Both the position numbers and the translations under genes were made by a program. From SIG440 sp045586925 (GTDB lineage: Bacteria > Bacillota > Clostridia > Monoglobales > Monoglobaceae), in assembly GCA_045586925.1 (NCBI GenBank), contig JAZNBG010000012.1, positions 124,001 to 188,000 of the forward strand: a stretch of DNA of 64,000 nt, in the 5' to 3' direction. Shown here piece by piece: positions 9,037 to 16,927 of the stretch. Below the pieces are notes generated by a model. It was not told the origin of the DNA, made no database searches, and was given only the letters and a program-made list of their open reading frames with translations. Each line of letters starts with the position of its first letter. Within the stretch, counting starts at the first letter, position 1.

Positions 9037-10473
9037 TTAATAAATTTTATATTCGCTTTCAATTTTCCAGTTATTCCGCATTGTGCCCCTTAGCACAATA
9101 TCGTAAACCCTATTTCTATCTAATCCGTCTATCACATATGATGCAGAATGTGACACAGGAATACTAAAGCTGTGAACCTCTCTTCCACTTTCGCCGTCAT
9201 TGACAAAAACATCAATTACCTCCTGAGCATTTGAATGGATATCCAAGCCTATGCAACCCGCTTCATCAGGTTTTATATCAGGAATAATCCGTGTATCTCC
9301 GCCCTCGGAATTAAACTCACCCGTAATGACAGGTTTTTTTACAACCTCGGTTTTGGGTTCTTCGGTTGGTTGTGTATCCGATACATTCGCTGCTGATGCA
9401 TCGTTATCCACAGTTATTTCTGCTATTTCTGAAACAGCAGAAAAAGACGTCTTCTCTTCCTTTTCAGGCAAATCCTTTTTTTCTGCAACAAGAACGCGTT
9501 TAACCACTTGGCTGTCTTGCTGTGCACTGCCTGCTATTATGCCACAGGCATAAACCGAACAAAAGGTAATTATCATTGCCGTCGTAACACCGACGACCCT
9601 GACCATCGGTCGGGTGTTACTACCTTTGCTTATAGCCAGAAACCGTCTTTTAAGACTCTTTCCTCCTGATGATAAGCCTGCCGAAAGAGAGCCTTTAAAA
9701 TTAATTTCATTTTGAGAAATCTCAAGAATTGTCTTCATATACTCACGCCGTTGTTGGTCGCACATATGCTCTGCCGCCTGAGCATCACAGGAAATTTCGC
9801 AGGTTTCATTTATCTGCCTTGCAAGATAATATACAAACGGATTAAACCAGTGAATACATTTCACCAATGCCGCAAACCACTTTATGCCAATATCATTACG
9901 CCGTATATGAACACCTTCGTGAGCAGTTATATACTGCATTTTGTCTGTGTTATACAATTCTTTCGGAATATAAAGAACAGTCTTTAAACCGCCAAACAGG
10001 ATTGGTGCCACCACTCTGTCACTAATACGAATTTCAGTATTTTCAAATTCACATCCATAGACAGAGTTTTTATATAAGACCTTTTTTAAAACAGTATTTG
10101 CTGCAACCGTTTTTATAAATAAACCTGTTGTAATCACAAACCATAAAAACGCAATAATATCAAAGCTATTCATATCAACTGTCTGCACCGGTTGGGACAT
10201 ATATACTCCGCTGTAATCTTCAAATACAGAAATTTCGTAAGCAGGCTTTGACGATACAATGCTGATGGTCTGTGAAACCGCCTGCGGCAGCTTTAGTTCA
10301 GTTTTAATTTTAACCGGACAAATCATTACCATTAAAACCGAAAGCCATATGTAAAACTGCCAGATTACTCCGAAAAATCTCTCGGTTAGTGGTTTTACCG
10401 CAAGCAACAGTAAAAAAAGTACACTCCCCACAGCCGACATTATCAGCACCGATATAAACATTTCGGCAAGCAT
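9037..10473 (-). CDS. BlaR1/MecR1-like M56 membrane metallopeptidase
   Basis: 478 residues with N-terminal membrane helices (about 7-27 and 36-55) and a third near 105-122. The cytosolic zinc-peptidase site is HEGVH (185-189), with NETCEISCDA (222-231) as the downstream metal-binding block. A fourth helix is near 293-315, followed by a roughly 160-residue outside part that is not a penicillin-binding domain; it begins with a Glu/Ser/Thr-rich linker. In the family, ligand sensing outside activates the protease, which cleaves the BlaI-type repressor. The repressor gene lies 16 nt upstream in the same operon. GAGGAGG precedes the start. The ligand is unknown and need not be a beta-lactam. Confidence 0.88.
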   Translation of the reverse strand: MLAEMFISVLIMSAVGSVLFLLLLAVKPLTERFFGVIWQFYIWLSVLMVMICPVKIKTELKLPQAVSQTISIVSSKPAYEISVFEDYSGVYMSQPVQTVDMNSFDIIAFLWFVITTGLFIKTVAANTVLKKVLYKNSVYGCEFENTEIRISDRVVAPILFGGLKTVLYIPKELYNTDKMQYITAHEGVHIRRNDIGIKWFAALVKCIHWFNPFVYYLARQINETCEISCDAQAAEHMCDQQRREYMKTILEISQNEINFKGSLSAGLSSGGKSLKRRFLAISKGSNTRPMVRVVGVTTAMIITFCSVYACGIIAGSAQQDSQVVKRVLVAEKKDLPEKEEKTSFSAVSEIAEITVDNDASAANVSDTQPTEEPKTEVVKKPVITGEFNSEGGDTRIIPDIKPDEAGCIGLDIHSNAQEVIDVFVNDGESGREVHSFSIPVSHSASYVIDGLDRNRVYDIVLRGTMRNNWKIESEYKIY

Positions 10474-10488
10474 ATCTTTTCCTCCTCA

Positions 10489-10854
10489 TTACAGATTAAA
10501 AAGCTTTCTCAGCTCGTCAATATCCTCTTTTGTAACATCGCCGTTTCCGATAAGGGATGCCGCAAGGTCACGGGCAGAACCCCCGTACAGTCGTGATATC
10601 AGCTTTGATGTCTGTTCCTTTTTGTATTCCTCTCGCATAAGAATCGGCGAATAATGAATAACACGATTAACCTTTTCGGACCTGACAATACCCTTTTCAG
10701 CAAGACGAAGAAGCATTGTGCCCACTGTGTTGTACTTCCACTTTTCATCTGTAATACCATCGCAAACCGCCTGAATACTAAGCGACTTGTCCGATTGCCA
10801 CAAAACCTCCATAATTTCAAGCTCGGCTGCACTGATATCCTTTGTATCCTTCAC
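10489..10854 (-). CDS. BlaI/MecI-family repressor
   Basis: 121 residues from a GTG at 10854, 7 nt after GGAGGT; the in-frame ATG at 10869 overlaps that site. The N-terminal winged helix reads ISAAELEIMEVLWQ...YNTVGTMLLRLAEKGIV, as in BlaI/MecI/CopY repressors. The short C-terminal helical part is for dimerisation. It is followed by its M56 partner. Two TACAnnTGTA sites overlap its own promoter (10888-10942), so autorepression is expected, relieved when the M56 protease cleaves it. Confidence 0.92.
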   Translation of the reverse strand: MKDTKDISAAELEIMEVLWQSDKSLSIQAVCDGITDEKWKYNTVGTMLLRLAEKGIVRSEKVNRVIHYSPILMREEYKKEQTSKLISRLYGGSARDLAASLIGNGDVTKEDIDELRKLFNL

Positions 10855-10887
10855 ATATATCACCTCCATATTTTTGCCAAAAAAGTT

Positions 10888-10942
10888 ACTCCTACAATTG
10901 TAAGTTTAATTATATCTTACACTTGTAGGAGTAGTTTGTCAA
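10888..10942 (-). promoter_or_regulatory. BlaI-type operators over the promoter of the repressor-M56 operon
   Basis: On the minus strand, TTGACA (10937-10942), 17 nt, TAAGAT (10914-10919). Two operators of the BlaI/MecI consensus TACAnnTGTA lie at 10893-10902 and 10918-10927. They sit inside a 17-nt inverted repeat (10888-10904 against 10916-10932, 16 of 17 matching) that covers the -10 and spacer. Confidence 0.85.
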
Positions 10943-10957
10943 GGTTTTTTTGAAAAT

Positions 10958-12934
10958 TTATATCATTTTTAAAAGTTCTTCTTCGGTTATTACCGCTATG
11001 CCCAGGGCTTGAGCTTTATCAAGCTTGCTACCTGCTTCCTCACCAGCAACTACATAGTCGGTCTTTTTTGACACCGAGCCCGACACCTTGCCGCCGTTGT
11101 CCTCGATTAACTTTTGTGCATCGGAACGTTTCATCGTTGGAAAAGTTCCCGTAAGAACAAAGGTCTTTCCCTCTAAATTGCCACCTATTGACTTTTCTTC
11201 GGCAATCATATTTACGCCTGCAGCCCTCATTCTTTCAATGAGTTCCTTTGTTTCAGGCTCGCTGAAATAGTGAACAAGGCTTTCTGCCATTTTATTGCCT
11301 ACATCGTCAATCTCTGATACCTGCTCAACAGATGCCGACATAATGCCTGCCATATTACCAAAATGCTGTGCTATATTCTTTGCCGCCTTAGCCCCGATAA
11401 GACGAATACCCAAGCCACAAAGAAGCTTGTCAAGAGGGTTTTTCTTTGCAGTTTCAATTGCGTCAATAAGATTCTGTGCAGATTTATCAGCAAAGCGGTC
11501 GAGTGCCACCACATCCTCGTATTTAAGATAGAAAAGGTCTGCGGTATTCTTTATCAGTCCGGACTCCACAAGCTGCTCGACAATCATATCACCAAGACCT
11601 TCAATATCCATTGCTCCCCTTGATGCAAAGTGAATTATACTGCGTACCCTTTGTGCGGGACAGTTTGTGCTGACGCATCTCAGCGCCGCCTCACCCTCCT
11701 CACGGAAAAGAGCCTCTCCGCAAGCCGGACAAACCGTTGGCATCACGAATTCACGCTCGGCACCTGTACGCTTTTCTTTAAGAACCTCAGCAACTTCCGG
11801 AATGATATCCCCCGCCTTTTGTATCAGAACACGGTCGCCAATCATCAGCCCCTTTTCACGAATAAAATCCTCGTTGTGAAGAGTTGCCCGACTTACAGTT
11901 GAACCTGCAACCCTTACAGGCGTAAGCACCGCATTTGGGGTAATAACACCCGTTCTGCCAACCTGAACTATGATATCCTCAACCGTTGTTTCCTGCTGTT
12001 CGGCAGGAAATTTATAAGCAATAGCCCACTTGGGAACTTTTGTGGTTGTACCAAGCTCGTCACGCTGACGCAAACTGTTTACCTTTACCACCGCTCCGTC
12101 AATGTCAAACGGAAGACTTGCACGGTCTTTACCTATACTCTGAATTTCCTCGTAAGCTGCCTCCATTGTGGCAAAAGTTGACCGTCTGGGACTCACCTTA
12201 AAGCCAAGTGATTTTAGCCATTCAAGACCTTGTGTGTGACTTTCGAGTTCCTTTGAAGTCTGCTGAATATTAAAAATAAATACATCAAGATTTCTCTTTG
12301 CGGTAATTTTACTGTCAAGCTGTCGCAGTGAACCCGCCGCAGCATTTCGCGGATTTGCAAAAAGCGGCTCGCCCGTCTTTTTGCGTTCGCTATTCAATGC
12401 CTCAAAGCTTGCCTTTGGCATATACACCTCGCCTCTTACTTCAAGACGTTCAACCGCTTCGGGTAGAATTAAGGGAATTGATTTTATAGTTTTAAGGTTT
12501 TCGGTAATGTTTTCGCCAACTGTTCCGTCGCCACGAGTCGAGCCTTTGACAAATCTGCCGTTTTCATATTCTAAAGATACCGAAAGACCGTCTATCTTCA
12601 TTTCAACAACGTATTCGCAAGTTTCACCTTCAAGTGCTTGTGTAACACGTTTGTCAAAATCCATAATTTCATCCTTTGAAAACACATCACCTAGGCTCTG
12701 CATAGGGATTTCGTGCTGAACCTGCTCAAACTCTTTAAGTGCTACGCCGCCCACACGCTTTGTTGGGGAATTTTCGTCTGCAAATTCGGGATGTTCCTCC
12801 TCCAGCTTTATCAGCTTGTGAAGAAGGATATCATATTCATAATCCGAAATTGTGGGATTGTCAAGCACATAATAATTGTGGTTGTGTTCTTCAATTTCTT
12901 TTTTCAGCTGAAGAATTTCATTTTCAATACTCAT
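10958..12934 (-). CDS. ligA: NAD-dependent DNA ligase
   Basis: 658 residues from ATG 12934; an in-frame GTG at 12943 is an alternative start. LigA seals nicks in replication and repair using NAD. Domain order: the Ia NAD-binding helices (HNYYVLDNPTISDYEYD), the adenylation domain with the KIDG lysine (near residue 113), OB fold, a four-Cys zinc finger (CPACGEAL...CVSTNCPAQ), helix-hairpin-helix repeats and a C-terminal BRCT domain (FVLTGTFPTMKRSDAQKLIE). Length is normal. It overlaps the end of the upstream Cys-rich gene by 11 nt, suggesting translational coupling. Confidence 0.96.
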   Translation of the reverse strand: MSIENEILQLKKEIEEHNHNYYVLDNPTISDYEYDILLHKLIKLEEEHPEFADENSPTKRVGGVALKEFEQVQHEIPMQSLGDVFSKDEIMDFDKRVTQALEGETCEYVVEMKIDGLSVSLEYENGRFVKGSTRGDGTVGENITENLKTIKSIPLILPEAVERLEVRGEVYMPKASFEALNSERKKTGEPLFANPRNAAAGSLRQLDSKITAKRNLDVFIFNIQQTSKELESHTQGLEWLKSLGFKVSPRRSTFATMEAAYEEIQSIGKDRASLPFDIDGAVVKVNSLRQRDELGTTTKVPKWAIAYKFPAEQQETTVEDIIVQVGRTGVITPNAVLTPVRVAGSTVSRATLHNEDFIREKGLMIGDRVLIQKAGDIIPEVAEVLKEKRTGAEREFVMPTVCPACGEALFREEGEAALRCVSTNCPAQRVRSIIHFASRGAMDIEGLGDMIVEQLVESGLIKNTADLFYLKYEDVVALDRFADKSAQNLIDAIETAKKNPLDKLLCGLGIRLIGAKAAKNIAQHFGNMAGIMSASVEQVSEIDDVGNKMAESLVHYFSEPETKELIERMRAAGVNMIAEEKSIGGNLEGKTFVLTGTFPTMKRSDAQKLIEDNGGKVSGSVSKKTDYVVAGEEAGSKLDKAQALGIAVITEEELLKMI

Positions 12935-13175
12935 TTTTGCCACAAGCCTTTCGTTTCAGATATTTCATCACATAATCGTAACCGCTTTCGATATGAGGCA
13001 GAATACAATTGCTGCAATCCTTAATTGCTTCACCATTTTTGCCTTTAATCATTTCATAGTTTCCCTCACAATCCATATTATATAAGGGACAAAAGCAAAA
13101 AAGACAATTTAGGTTGCCAACCTTATGACATGGATAAAACTCACATTCACGGTTTTCAAAATATTTATAACTCAC
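12924..13175 (-). CDS. Cysteine-rich small domain protein
   Basis: 83 residues with nine Cys in a regular spacing (ECEFYPCH, NCLFCFCPLY, DCEGNYEM, DCSNCILPH). This is the 'cysteine-rich small domain' family, thought to bind metal; its role is unknown. In many Clostridia and methanogens it is a free-standing gene. Here it is the first gene of a two-gene unit with ligA, behind its own promoter. Its stop lies inside the start region of ligA. Confidence 0.75.
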   Translation of the reverse strand: MSYKYFENRECEFYPCHKVGNLNCLFCFCPLYNMDCEGNYEMIKGKNGEAIKDCSNCILPHIESGYDYVMKYLKRKACGKNEY

Positions 13176-13211
13176 TCTAATCTCACCTTACAATGCCTTT
13201 TTATCATCAAT

Positions 13212-13240
13212 ATTTTAACATATTAAAAAGGCTGTGTCAA
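13212..13240 (-). promoter_or_regulatory. Sigma-A promoter of the Cys-rich protein and ligA
   Basis: TTGACA (13235-13240), 17 nt, TAAAAT (13212-13217) on the minus strand. Confidence 0.75.
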
Positions 13241-13245
13241 ATGCA

Positions 13246-13274
13246 AAGTGCGTACCGATATACGATACGCACTT
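13246..13274 (-). terminator. Hairpin after the PP2C-like gene
   Basis: AAGTGCGTA (13246-13254) pairs with TACGCACTT (13266-13274), 8 nt past the stop of the PP2C-like gene. The T tail is better on the plus strand (GTCTTTTTT) than on the minus strand, so efficiency for the minus-strand gene is uncertain. Confidence 0.5.
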
Positions 13275-13281
13275 GTCTTTT

Positions 13282-14586
13282 TTAGTTAAAATCAATTGGC
13301 AGTTCAACCTCTTCATTCTTTTCAGGCGGGACTGTTGTTCCGGGTAATTCAACCACCGGATTATTCTCTGCCGGAGGCTCTGCCTTTTGTTCCTGCTGCT
13401 CCTGCTCAACAGGTTTTTGTTCAACAGGATTCTGCACAACAGGGTTCTTAGGCCTTGTCACAGGGTTCTGCATAACAGGATTATACGATTTTGGAGTATT
13501 ATCTTTCTGCGGAGCTGTTTCAACAGGCTTGGAAGTTGCGTCAGCATCACTCTTACCGTCGTTTTCTTCATTTTCTTCGGGTTTTTCGTTCGGCTTTTCT
13601 TCTTCCTTATCGTCTTTAGGTATCCAAACAAGATCTCTGTCTGGCTCATCATCCTGAACTATATACTTATCAATAAAAGCCTTACCGCTTTCCACAATCC
13701 CGTTAATCCCATTAACTATATACGGACCTGCAAAATTCAGAGGTATACAGAATAATACAAGCACCAACCAGGTTGCCAAAGATTTTGCATCCGTATGTGC
13801 AAGTGGTATGCCTTTATTCACACTTATCACCTGCACGGTATAATTTCCATCCGGATTTTTTTCGATTGCCATATCGACTATCTGACCGGCTTTTTTTCTT
13901 CTATTTATATGTTTATCTGCAAAGATTTTTTCAATTGTTTCTTCGCCCAGTACATCACATACAGACTTGCTGCACATCAGAAAAAATGCTTTTTCTTTTA
14001 ACTTTATTTTCTGTGACGCATACGGAACAGTTTCATATTCATTTCCCGGAAATCCAAGATATGGAGTATTAGTTTTTTCAATTACTTGCGTGTGTATTTT
14101 CCATTTATTTTCATAGATATTTTTTTCAATTTCGATGGTTTTGGGATGAGTGCCTGAGAGTTTTTCCATCTTACCCTTGGAAAAATAGAATACAGGCATA
14201 TCACCAATATTATAAACCGATGCAACATCACTTTCAATATACAAAACTGAGGTATCGACTTCAAAATGTCCATCGTTCTTTTTTAACGTCTGACCATTGA
14301 TTGCAGAATTCAGCATAGTAAAATACGTCTGATTATCTTCCGCAAAGTTACTAGTAGCATAATTCTTCATCAGTTCAACTGCAATTGAAGACAACTCATC
14401 ACCATCTTCATCACATTTTATACCGCTTGATACAGCATAAATGTTTCTACGTGCAAAATCCCTATTCATATCGTAAACATCTGTACTGTCGGGATCTTCT
14501 CTGGTGATACCATTTAAGTAGTAGTTCTCTTTATTAACTTTTAACAGTCCGCCTGCATAGGTCACAACATAGCCCTTATATCTCAT
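13282..14586 (-). CDS. Degenerate PP2C-like membrane protein with Pro-rich tail
   Basis: 434 residues from ATG 14586 with GAGGTG upstream. Residues about 1-240 follow the layout of PP2C-type Ser/Thr phosphatases: an opening resembling the NQDxxY region, SVLYIESDVASVYNIGDMPV where active enzymes have a GDSR-type strand, and a late FLMCSKSVCDVL in place of LLCSDGL. The metal-binding Asp residues appear mostly lost, so I infer a non-catalytic sensor or scaffold. One membrane helix follows (near 275-292), then an acidic linker and a Pro/Gln/Asn-rich repeat tail (NPV units such as NPVMQNPV, NPVVQNPV). The tail would be outside the cell. A clear promoter lies at 14640-14668. Confidence 0.55.
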   Translation of the reverse strand: MRYKGYVVTYAGGLLKVNKENYYLNGITREDPDSTDVYDMNRDFARRNIYAVSSGIKCDEDGDELSSIAVELMKNYATSNFAEDNQTYFTMLNSAINGQTLKKNDGHFEVDTSVLYIESDVASVYNIGDMPVFYFSKGKMEKLSGTHPKTIEIEKNIYENKWKIHTQVIEKTNTPYLGFPGNEYETVPYASQKIKLKEKAFFLMCSKSVCDVLGEETIEKIFADKHINRRKKAGQIVDMAIEKNPDGNYTVQVISVNKGIPLAHTDAKSLATWLVLVLFCIPLNFAGPYIVNGINGIVESGKAFIDKYIVQDDEPDRDLVWIPKDDKEEEKPNEKPEENEENDGKSDADATSKPVETAPQKDNTPKSYNPVMQNPVTRPKNPVVQNPVEQKPVEQEQQEQKAEPPAENNPVVELPGTTVPPEKNEEVELPIDFN

Positions 14587-14639
14587 AAAACACCTCAAAA
14601 TTGTGTAAAAACACTAAAGCATTTTTTGCCAACCCTTAA

Positions 14640-14668
14640 ATTTTACCACATTTTTGCCGTGACGTCAA
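14640..14668 (-). promoter_or_regulatory. Sigma-A promoter of the PP2C-like gene
   Basis: TTGACG (14663-14668), 17 nt, TAAAAT (14640-14645) on the minus strand. Confidence 0.7.
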
Positions 14669-14717
14669 TAGAAAAAAGGGTTTAATTTATGTCTTTATAT
14701 ACAGTATTTTCCTTATA

Positions 14718-15167
14718 TCAATATAGATAGAAAGGCATTGATGATATAAAGACTGCAATTATCAGCACCAAAACAATAAAAATCACCTTAACAATTGCTA
14801 TAGCAAGGGAAATCAGGCAAAAAAGCTTTGCTTTAGTGGAATACTCCTTTGCCGTATCAAAGTGTCTCGCCGCAGTTTCGGTCTTTGTAAGTCCCGAAAA
14901 AATCACTGCTATAATACCGAATGCAACGCTCCCCAATACTGCAGATATAATTGACCACACCATATAATCTTTTATTTTCTTCGGTTCTTCATAATAGATA
15001 TTGCTTTCAGGCACAGGAGCTTTTGCTGTGTATTCAGACTTATCGGCAGAAGCCTCTGTAACAGGCGTGTCAACTGTATTATCCTTAGTTTCTTCAAGTC
15101 TGCAACCGCATCTTATACACCATAAATTCAAATCATTGTTTTTGTTTCCGCATCTTGGACAAAACAT
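14718..15167 (-). CDS. Zinc-ribbon membrane protein with CD225/dispanin-like segment
   Basis: 149 residues. The start is a zinc ribbon (MFCPRCGNKNNDLNLWCIRCG, four Cys in two CxxC pairs). After a polar linker come two membrane helices separated by a cytosolic loop: YMVWSIISAVLGSVAFGIIAV, then the loop ...AARHFDTAKEYSTKAKLFC and the helix LISLAIAIVKVIFIVLVL. That loop and helix order is typical of the CD225/dispanin family. Function is unknown. AAAGGA precedes the ATG. An 8-bp inverted repeat (CGAATATT...AATATTCG) lies upstream at about 15183-15218 and could be regulatory. Confidence 0.65.
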   Translation of the reverse strand: MFCPRCGNKNNDLNLWCIRCGCRLEETKDNTVDTPVTEASADKSEYTAKAPVPESNIYYEEPKKIKDYMVWSIISAVLGSVAFGIIAVIFSGLTKTETAARHFDTAKEYSTKAKLFCLISLAIAIVKVIFIVLVLIIAVFISSMPFYLY

Positions 15168-15251
15168 ATTATCATAGTCCTTTCGAATATTATTTTTAAC
15201 GCTTTATATCAATATTCGACAAAACTGTAAAAAATCCTTTAACTTTTGTAG

Positions 15252-15995
15252 TTAGTTGCCCCTTTGAACCTGTTCGCGCATAGTGCTTAAAACTTTTTTC
15301 TCTATTCTTGAAACCTGTACCTGAGAAATTCCCAGCAATGCCGCAATCTGAGATTGTGTTTTTTGTTTAAAATACCTTAATACTATAATTTTCTGCTCTC
15401 TTTCACCAAAATTATTAAGCAGCTCACGTATAAGCATACGGTTTACAATCTCGCCCTCATGGTCTACGCCACTTTCAATACGGTCAATTAGCAACTTCCC
15501 ATCCTTTCCGTCATCCAAAGGTGCAGCATACAACGATTCAGGCTTCATCCCTGCATCAAGTGCCATGGCAAGCTCTTCGGGTGTTACGCCCAACTTTTCA
15601 GCCATTTCCTTAACCGTAGGCTCGCGATCACTTTCCTTACGGATTGACTCCTGCAGACTCATCGCCTTTATTGCAAGCTCTTTAAGACTGCGGCTGACCT
15701 TGATAATTCCGTCGTCACGGATAAATCGCTTTATCTCGCCCATAATCATCGGCACAGCATAAGTAGAAAACTTAACATTAAAACCTAAATCAAATTTTTG
15801 AATTGCCTTTATAAGTCCTATACATCCAATCTGAAACAAATCCTCTGCCTCGTGACCACGGTTAAGAAATCTTTTAACAACAGCCCTGACAAGACCCACG
15901 TTTTCTTCAACGATTTTATTTTGTGCTGACAAATCTCCGCCTTTTGCTGCATTCAGCAATGCCTCAATATTTTGATTATAGCTTTTTGCCTGCAC
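15252..15995 (-). CDS. sigF: Forespore RNA polymerase sigma factor sigma-F
   Basis: 247 residues from GTG 15995 with AAGGAG 10 nt upstream. Sigma-70 family regions are all visible: 2.1-2.4 (EDLFQIGCIGLIKAIQKFD...FSTYAVPMIMGEIKRFIRDD), region 3, and region 4 with the helix-turn-helix QSQIAALLGISQVQVSRIEKK. Sequence alone leaves sigma-F and sigma-G close, but the position after spoIIAA and spoIIAB identifies sigma-F, the first compartment-specific factor of the forespore. SpoIIAB holds it inactive until SpoIIAA frees it. Confidence 0.95.
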   Translation of the reverse strand: MQAKSYNQNIEALLNAAKGGDLSAQNKIVEENVGLVRAVVKRFLNRGHEAEDLFQIGCIGLIKAIQKFDLGFNVKFSTYAVPMIMGEIKRFIRDDGIIKVSRSLKELAIKAMSLQESIRKESDREPTVKEMAEKLGVTPEELAMALDAGMKPESLYAAPLDDGKDGKLLIDRIESGVDHEGEIVNRMLIRELLNNFGEREQKIIVLRYFKQKTQSQIAALLGISQVQVSRIEKKVLSTMREQVQRGN

Positions 15996-16001
15996 AGTAT
16001 G

Positions 16002-16421
16002 TCAACTCCTTATATGTTTTTTCATTGTTACAACCGTACCTTCGCCCACCTCAGACTTTACTGACACTTCGTCCATAAAGGTCTGCATTACTGTAAATCC
16101 CATACCGCTTCTTTCGCACTCAGGCTTTGATGTATAAAGCGGCTGCATAGCTTGTCCTATGTTTTCAATTCCCACTCCATAATCCGTAACCTCAATCTCA
16201 AAAACAGAATCAACTATTCTGCATATAATTTTTACAATTCCTTTCATATTTACATATCCGTGTACAATTGAATTTGTCACCGCCTCGGACACTGCCGTTT
16301 TAATATCAGCAAGCTCCTCCACACTTAAATCAAGCTGCACCGAAAACGCAGCAACCGACGCACGAACAAAGGATTCATTGCAGCTTTTTGCCGGAACCTC
16401 AAGCTTCATATAATTTTCCAT
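16002..16421 (-). CDS. spoIIAB: Anti-sigma-F factor and SpoIIAA kinase
   Basis: 139 residues from ATG 16421, chosen because GGGAGTG lies 9 nt upstream (the open frame extends to 16463 without a site and would run into spoIIAA). It is a GHKL-type ATPase: N-box EAVTNSIVHGY, G1 box DYGVGI, G2 region ERSGMGFTVMQTF. SpoIIAB binds sigma-F with ATP and phosphorylates SpoIIAA. It lies between spoIIAA (29 nt) and sigF (6 nt), the standard order. Confidence 0.96.
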   Translation of the reverse strand: MENYMKLEVPAKSCNESFVRASVAAFSVQLDLSVEELADIKTAVSEAVTNSIVHGYVNMKGIVKIICRIVDSVFEIEVTDYGVGIENIGQAMQPLYTSKPECERSGMGFTVMQTFMDEVSVKSEVGEGTVVTMKKHIRS

Positions 16422-16450
16422 ATGTATTTTCACTCCCTTTTCATTTGTTT

Positions 16451-16759
16451 TTAATGCGAACAATCAAGTATTTTTTTCAGTCCTGAAATTTCGAAGATTT
16501 TATCAACCTGAGGCTTTACGCGAATTACCATAACCTTGCCGCCTCGTGCTGAAATCTGCTTATATCTGCCCACAATAACCCCTATTCCTGAACTATCCAT
16601 AAAGGTTATACCGTCAAAATCCAGAACTATGTTCACCGTGTTATTAAGAGAAATTTCGCGGTCAAGTGTATCACGCAAAATTGGTGCCGTGTGGTGGTCA
16701 AGCTCTCCTTCAAGCTTTGCAACCAACGTAGTGCCAATATTCTCAATTTTTATCTCCAT
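16451..16759 (-). CDS. spoIIAA: Anti-anti-sigma-F factor
   Basis: 102 residues, a single STAS domain. The conserved phosphorylation segment is FMDSSGIGVIVGRYKQ, with Ser56-Ser57 as the candidate target of SpoIIAB. Dephosphorylated SpoIIAA displaces sigma-F from SpoIIAB in the forespore. It is the first gene of the spoIIA operon, behind AAAGGAGG. The candidate sigma-H promoter is at 16800-16830. Confidence 0.96.
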   Translation of the reverse strand: MEIKIENIGTTLVAKLEGELDHHTAPILRDTLDREISLNNTVNIVLDFDGITFMDSSGIGVIVGRYKQISARGGKVMVIRVKPQVDKIFEISGLKKILDCSH

Positions 16760-16799
16760 TGAACTACCTCCTTTTTTGATTTACAATATTTTCCATTAC

Positions 16800-16830
16800 A
16801 TTCTTCTTTTTACTAATAGAAATATCCTTT
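16800..16830 (-). promoter_or_regulatory. Candidate sigma-H promoter of the spoIIA operon
   Basis: On the minus strand, AAAGGATAT (16822-16830) fits the sigma-H -35 RnAGGAwww exactly and GAAGAAT (16800-16806) fits the -10 RnnGAAT exactly. The 15-nt gap is 3-4 longer than the usual 11-12, which is the main doubt. spoIIA is a sigma-H operon in Bacillus. Confidence 0.45.
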
Positions 16831-16861
16831 TACTTTTTAAGAATTCGAATTACAAAAACAG

Positions 16862-16901
16862 ACAAAAAAAACACAGCCGACAACATTTGTAGACTGTGTT
16901 T
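16862..16901 (-). terminator. Terminator of valS
   Basis: AAACACAG (16869-16876) pairs with CTGTGTTT (16894-16901), with ACAA/TTGT pairs inside. On the minus strand a run of eight T follows. Confidence 0.85.
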
Positions 16902-16927
16902 GATTTTTATTGATAAAAGATTATGTT

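Noticed and set aside
9037..10854. True beta-lactam resistance operon
   Set aside because: No beta-lactamase or PBP2a gene is linked, and the sensor part of the M56 protein is not a penicillin-binding domain.
13215..13439. Reading frame antisense/alternate to the Pro-rich tail of the PP2C-like protein
   Set aside because: It is a phase shadow of the repeat-rich tail and crosses the hairpin and stop region without a ribosome site.
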